A DNA stretch of 13,723 nt, from contig JAITFA010000059.1 in the NCBI GenBank assembly GCA_031281685.1, forward strand, positions 1 through 13,723. The letters are read 5' to 3'. The position numbers and the translations under genes were made by a program. Positions 12,420 through 13,723 of this stretch are shown one piece after another. Numbering within the stretch: the stretch's first letter is position 1; every line of letters begins with the position of its first letter. This DNA is from Treponema sp. (GTDB lineage: Bacteria > Spirochaetota > Spirochaetia > Treponematales > Breznakiellaceae). The notes below the pieces were generated by a model, which was given only the letters and a program-made list of their open reading frames with translations, had not been told where the DNA came from and did no database searches.

Positions 12420-13723
12420 CTATTTCAGATAGGTATTCGCTATGTCGTCCAGGATGCCCTGACCACCCTGCGCCTTCCAGTCCGTTACGAATTTGTCAAA
12501 CGCGCTGATGTCAGCCTGACCAGTAACAATCTTCATCATCACTTCGGTTTCCATCTTCCAGAGGTTAGGCCAGCGCTGTTCCAGTAAGTCGGTCATGCTG
12601 TAGGTAACGCTGTACACCTCTTTATCGATCCTCTGCGTGGCATAGGGCCGGTTGCCAACCATGAGCGCGTAGCTCCGGTTAAAGTCGCCAGCATTAGCCA
12701 TGCTGAAATCGCTGACATTGAGGTCTCGGCTCGTGGTGAAGCCCGGAATGACGTTCTTGATCAACTGGGCGTCATGGTACATGAGCTTATAGATGGACAT
12801 TGGGTTGTTGTAGCTTTCCGGGGTCGTCTGCCCGCTCAGAACCTTAATCAGCTCGCGGTATTCATACTCTGTCTCGTCCATTGCGGCGGCAACCGTCCGC
12901 AAGGGATACCAGCCAATCGCTACTGAGGTATCAAAGGCTGCTTCGTCCCGAACCAGCGCGTTATACATGATGATGACTGCGGCAGCCACATCCGCCGAGG
13001 CTCTCTTGCTAATCACGCAGGAACTCACCCCAGGGGCTTTCATGTGAACATTCCATTTCCCATCATTGGTCAGCACCGGATAAGCCTGCCAGTTCGCGTT
13101 AGGATCATTCTTGAACGAATCGGGGTTCCCATAGCCGAGTCCCCACCACGGAGCAAAGCGCAGACCAACCTGATTCGCGTTTACCGGCTCGCCGGAGTTG
13201 TCCCGCGAACCCATTTCAGGGTCGATAAGCCCTTCTTTGTACCACGCGGCGAGACGCTGAAGCGCGGGCTTCATCTTGGGATCGAGGGAGCCGTAGGAGA
13301 CCGTACCATCGCCATTGTTCAGGAAGTAGCCGGGATAGGCGTCATAGGCGGAAAACACGGGATCAAAGCCGTTGCTGAGGTTTGAGGACTCGATGAAGTT
13401 GCAGTAGAGCTTGGTATTCTTGTCTGGTCCAATGATAGGAATCGTTGCCGCGCCCGCGGGCTTCCGTTCTTTGAACACGCGGGCGACGTTTTCAATATCG
13501 TCGAGCGTTTTGGGAATGGCAAGCCCATACTGATCGAGCCAATTCTTCTGAATGTTGAGGACGTGTACCCCGTCAGTGGCTACGGTGATGTTGGGCAAGG
13601 CTATCATCCTGCCCTCATAGCTAACCATTTCCATGGCGCGTCCCCGTGTTGAATCAACGATGCCCTTGACCTGCGAGGAAGCGTATTGATGGAACAGATC
13701 AGTGATGTCATAGAGCATGTCTG
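12420..13723 (-). CDS. Extracellular solute-binding protein, LplA-like lipoprotein (N-terminus outside window)
   Basis: This is the C-terminal ~434 residues of a family-1-type solute-binding protein of the large (about 500-560 residue) LplA class, which delivers substrate to the two adjacent permeases. The frame stays open to the window edge, so the signal peptide and lipobox are not visible; the Met at 13718 is internal. Supporting segments are MISYEGR-like VSYEGRMIALPN, the hinge-region VLNIQKNWLDQYGL, RLAAWYKEGLIDPEMG, the aromatic-rich FAPWWGLGYGNPD, and a C-terminal helical lobe ending in WKAQGGQGILDDIANTYLK. Abundant Trp/Tyr fits stacking on a sugar ring. In Gram-negative-like spirochetes it would be a lipoprotein in the periplasm or anchored to the inner membrane. 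The gene is first of the visible minus-strand operon; its promoter lies beyond the window. Any sugar identity is unknown. Confidence 0.9.
   Translation of the reverse strand, partial: DMLYDITDLFHQYASSQVKGIVDSTRGRAMEMVSYEGRMIALPNITVATDGVHVLNIQKNWLDQYGLAIPKTLDDIENVARVFKERKPAGAATIPIIGPDKNTKLYCNFIESSNLSNGFDPVFSAYDAYPGYFLNNGDGTVSYGSLDPKMKPALQRLAAWYKEGLIDPEMGSRDNSGEPVNANQVGLRFAPWWGLGYGNPDSFKNDPNANWQAYPVLTNDGKWNVHMKAPGVSSCVISKRASADVAAAVIIMYNALVRDEAAFDTSVAIGWYPLRTVAAAMDETEYEYRELIKVLSGQTTPESYNNPMSIYKLMYHDAQLIKNVIPGFTTSRDLNVSDFSMANAGDFNRSYALMVGNRPYATQRIDKEVYSVTYSMTDLLEQRWPNLWKMETEVMMKIVTGQADISAFDKFVTDWKAQGGQGILDDIANTYLK

Overview
The window looks like a stretch of spirochete chromosome, most likely from a Treponema. 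The basis is the gene order: two tandem FlaB-type periplasmic flagellins, a FlaG-like protein, FliD, two unnamed small proteins, then TsaE and TsaB. From memory this matches the flagellin/fliD neighbourhood of treponemes. The moderate-to-high GC content and a Lpl/YtcP-type carbohydrate ABC importer point towards the GC-richer, gut-associated treponemes. The species call is inference; no database was searched.

Layout. Positions 1-438 hold the 3' end of an unrecognised gene. It overlaps a RarA/MgsA AAA+ ATPase gene (435-2675) that carries a long C-terminal methyltransferase-like extension. A 322-bp gap with short repeats and a sigma28-type promoter leads into the first flaB (2998-3858). A second gap holds inverted repeats, a sigma70-type promoter and a long structured leader, followed by the second flaB (4160-4999). 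A strong intrinsic terminator then stands immediately before flaG (5148-5486) and fliD (5534-8020). A tight run continues with two proteins of unknown function (8024-8854, 8851-9117), tsaE (9098-9532) and tsaB (9529-10251), mostly with overlapping ends. A 332-bp gap with degenerate GC-rich repeats and hairpins separates this from a convergent minus-strand operon. That operon encodes, in transcription order, a solute-binding lipoprotein (cut by the window end), an LplB-type permease and a YtcP/LplC-type permease.

How the parts fit. FlaB proteins form the filament core, FliD caps the filament, and FlaG-like proteins are linked to filament assembly. The two unknowns downstream are probably filament-export or chaperone partners by position only. 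TsaE and TsaB belong to tRNA t6A synthesis and appear to share the flagellar transcript. The minus-strand operon is an independent nutrient importer with no ATPase gene in view.

Most interesting signals. The leaders of both flaB genes and of fliD each place a GGA inside the six-base loop of a hairpin, followed 13-24 nt later by a GGA in the Shine-Dalgarno sequence. This is the arrangement expected for CsrA translational control of filament genes. A possible terminator/antiterminator pair sits between flaB and flaG. FliD has a roughly 170-residue Pro/Glu/Ala-rich insertion. RarA is fused to a methyltransferase-like domain.
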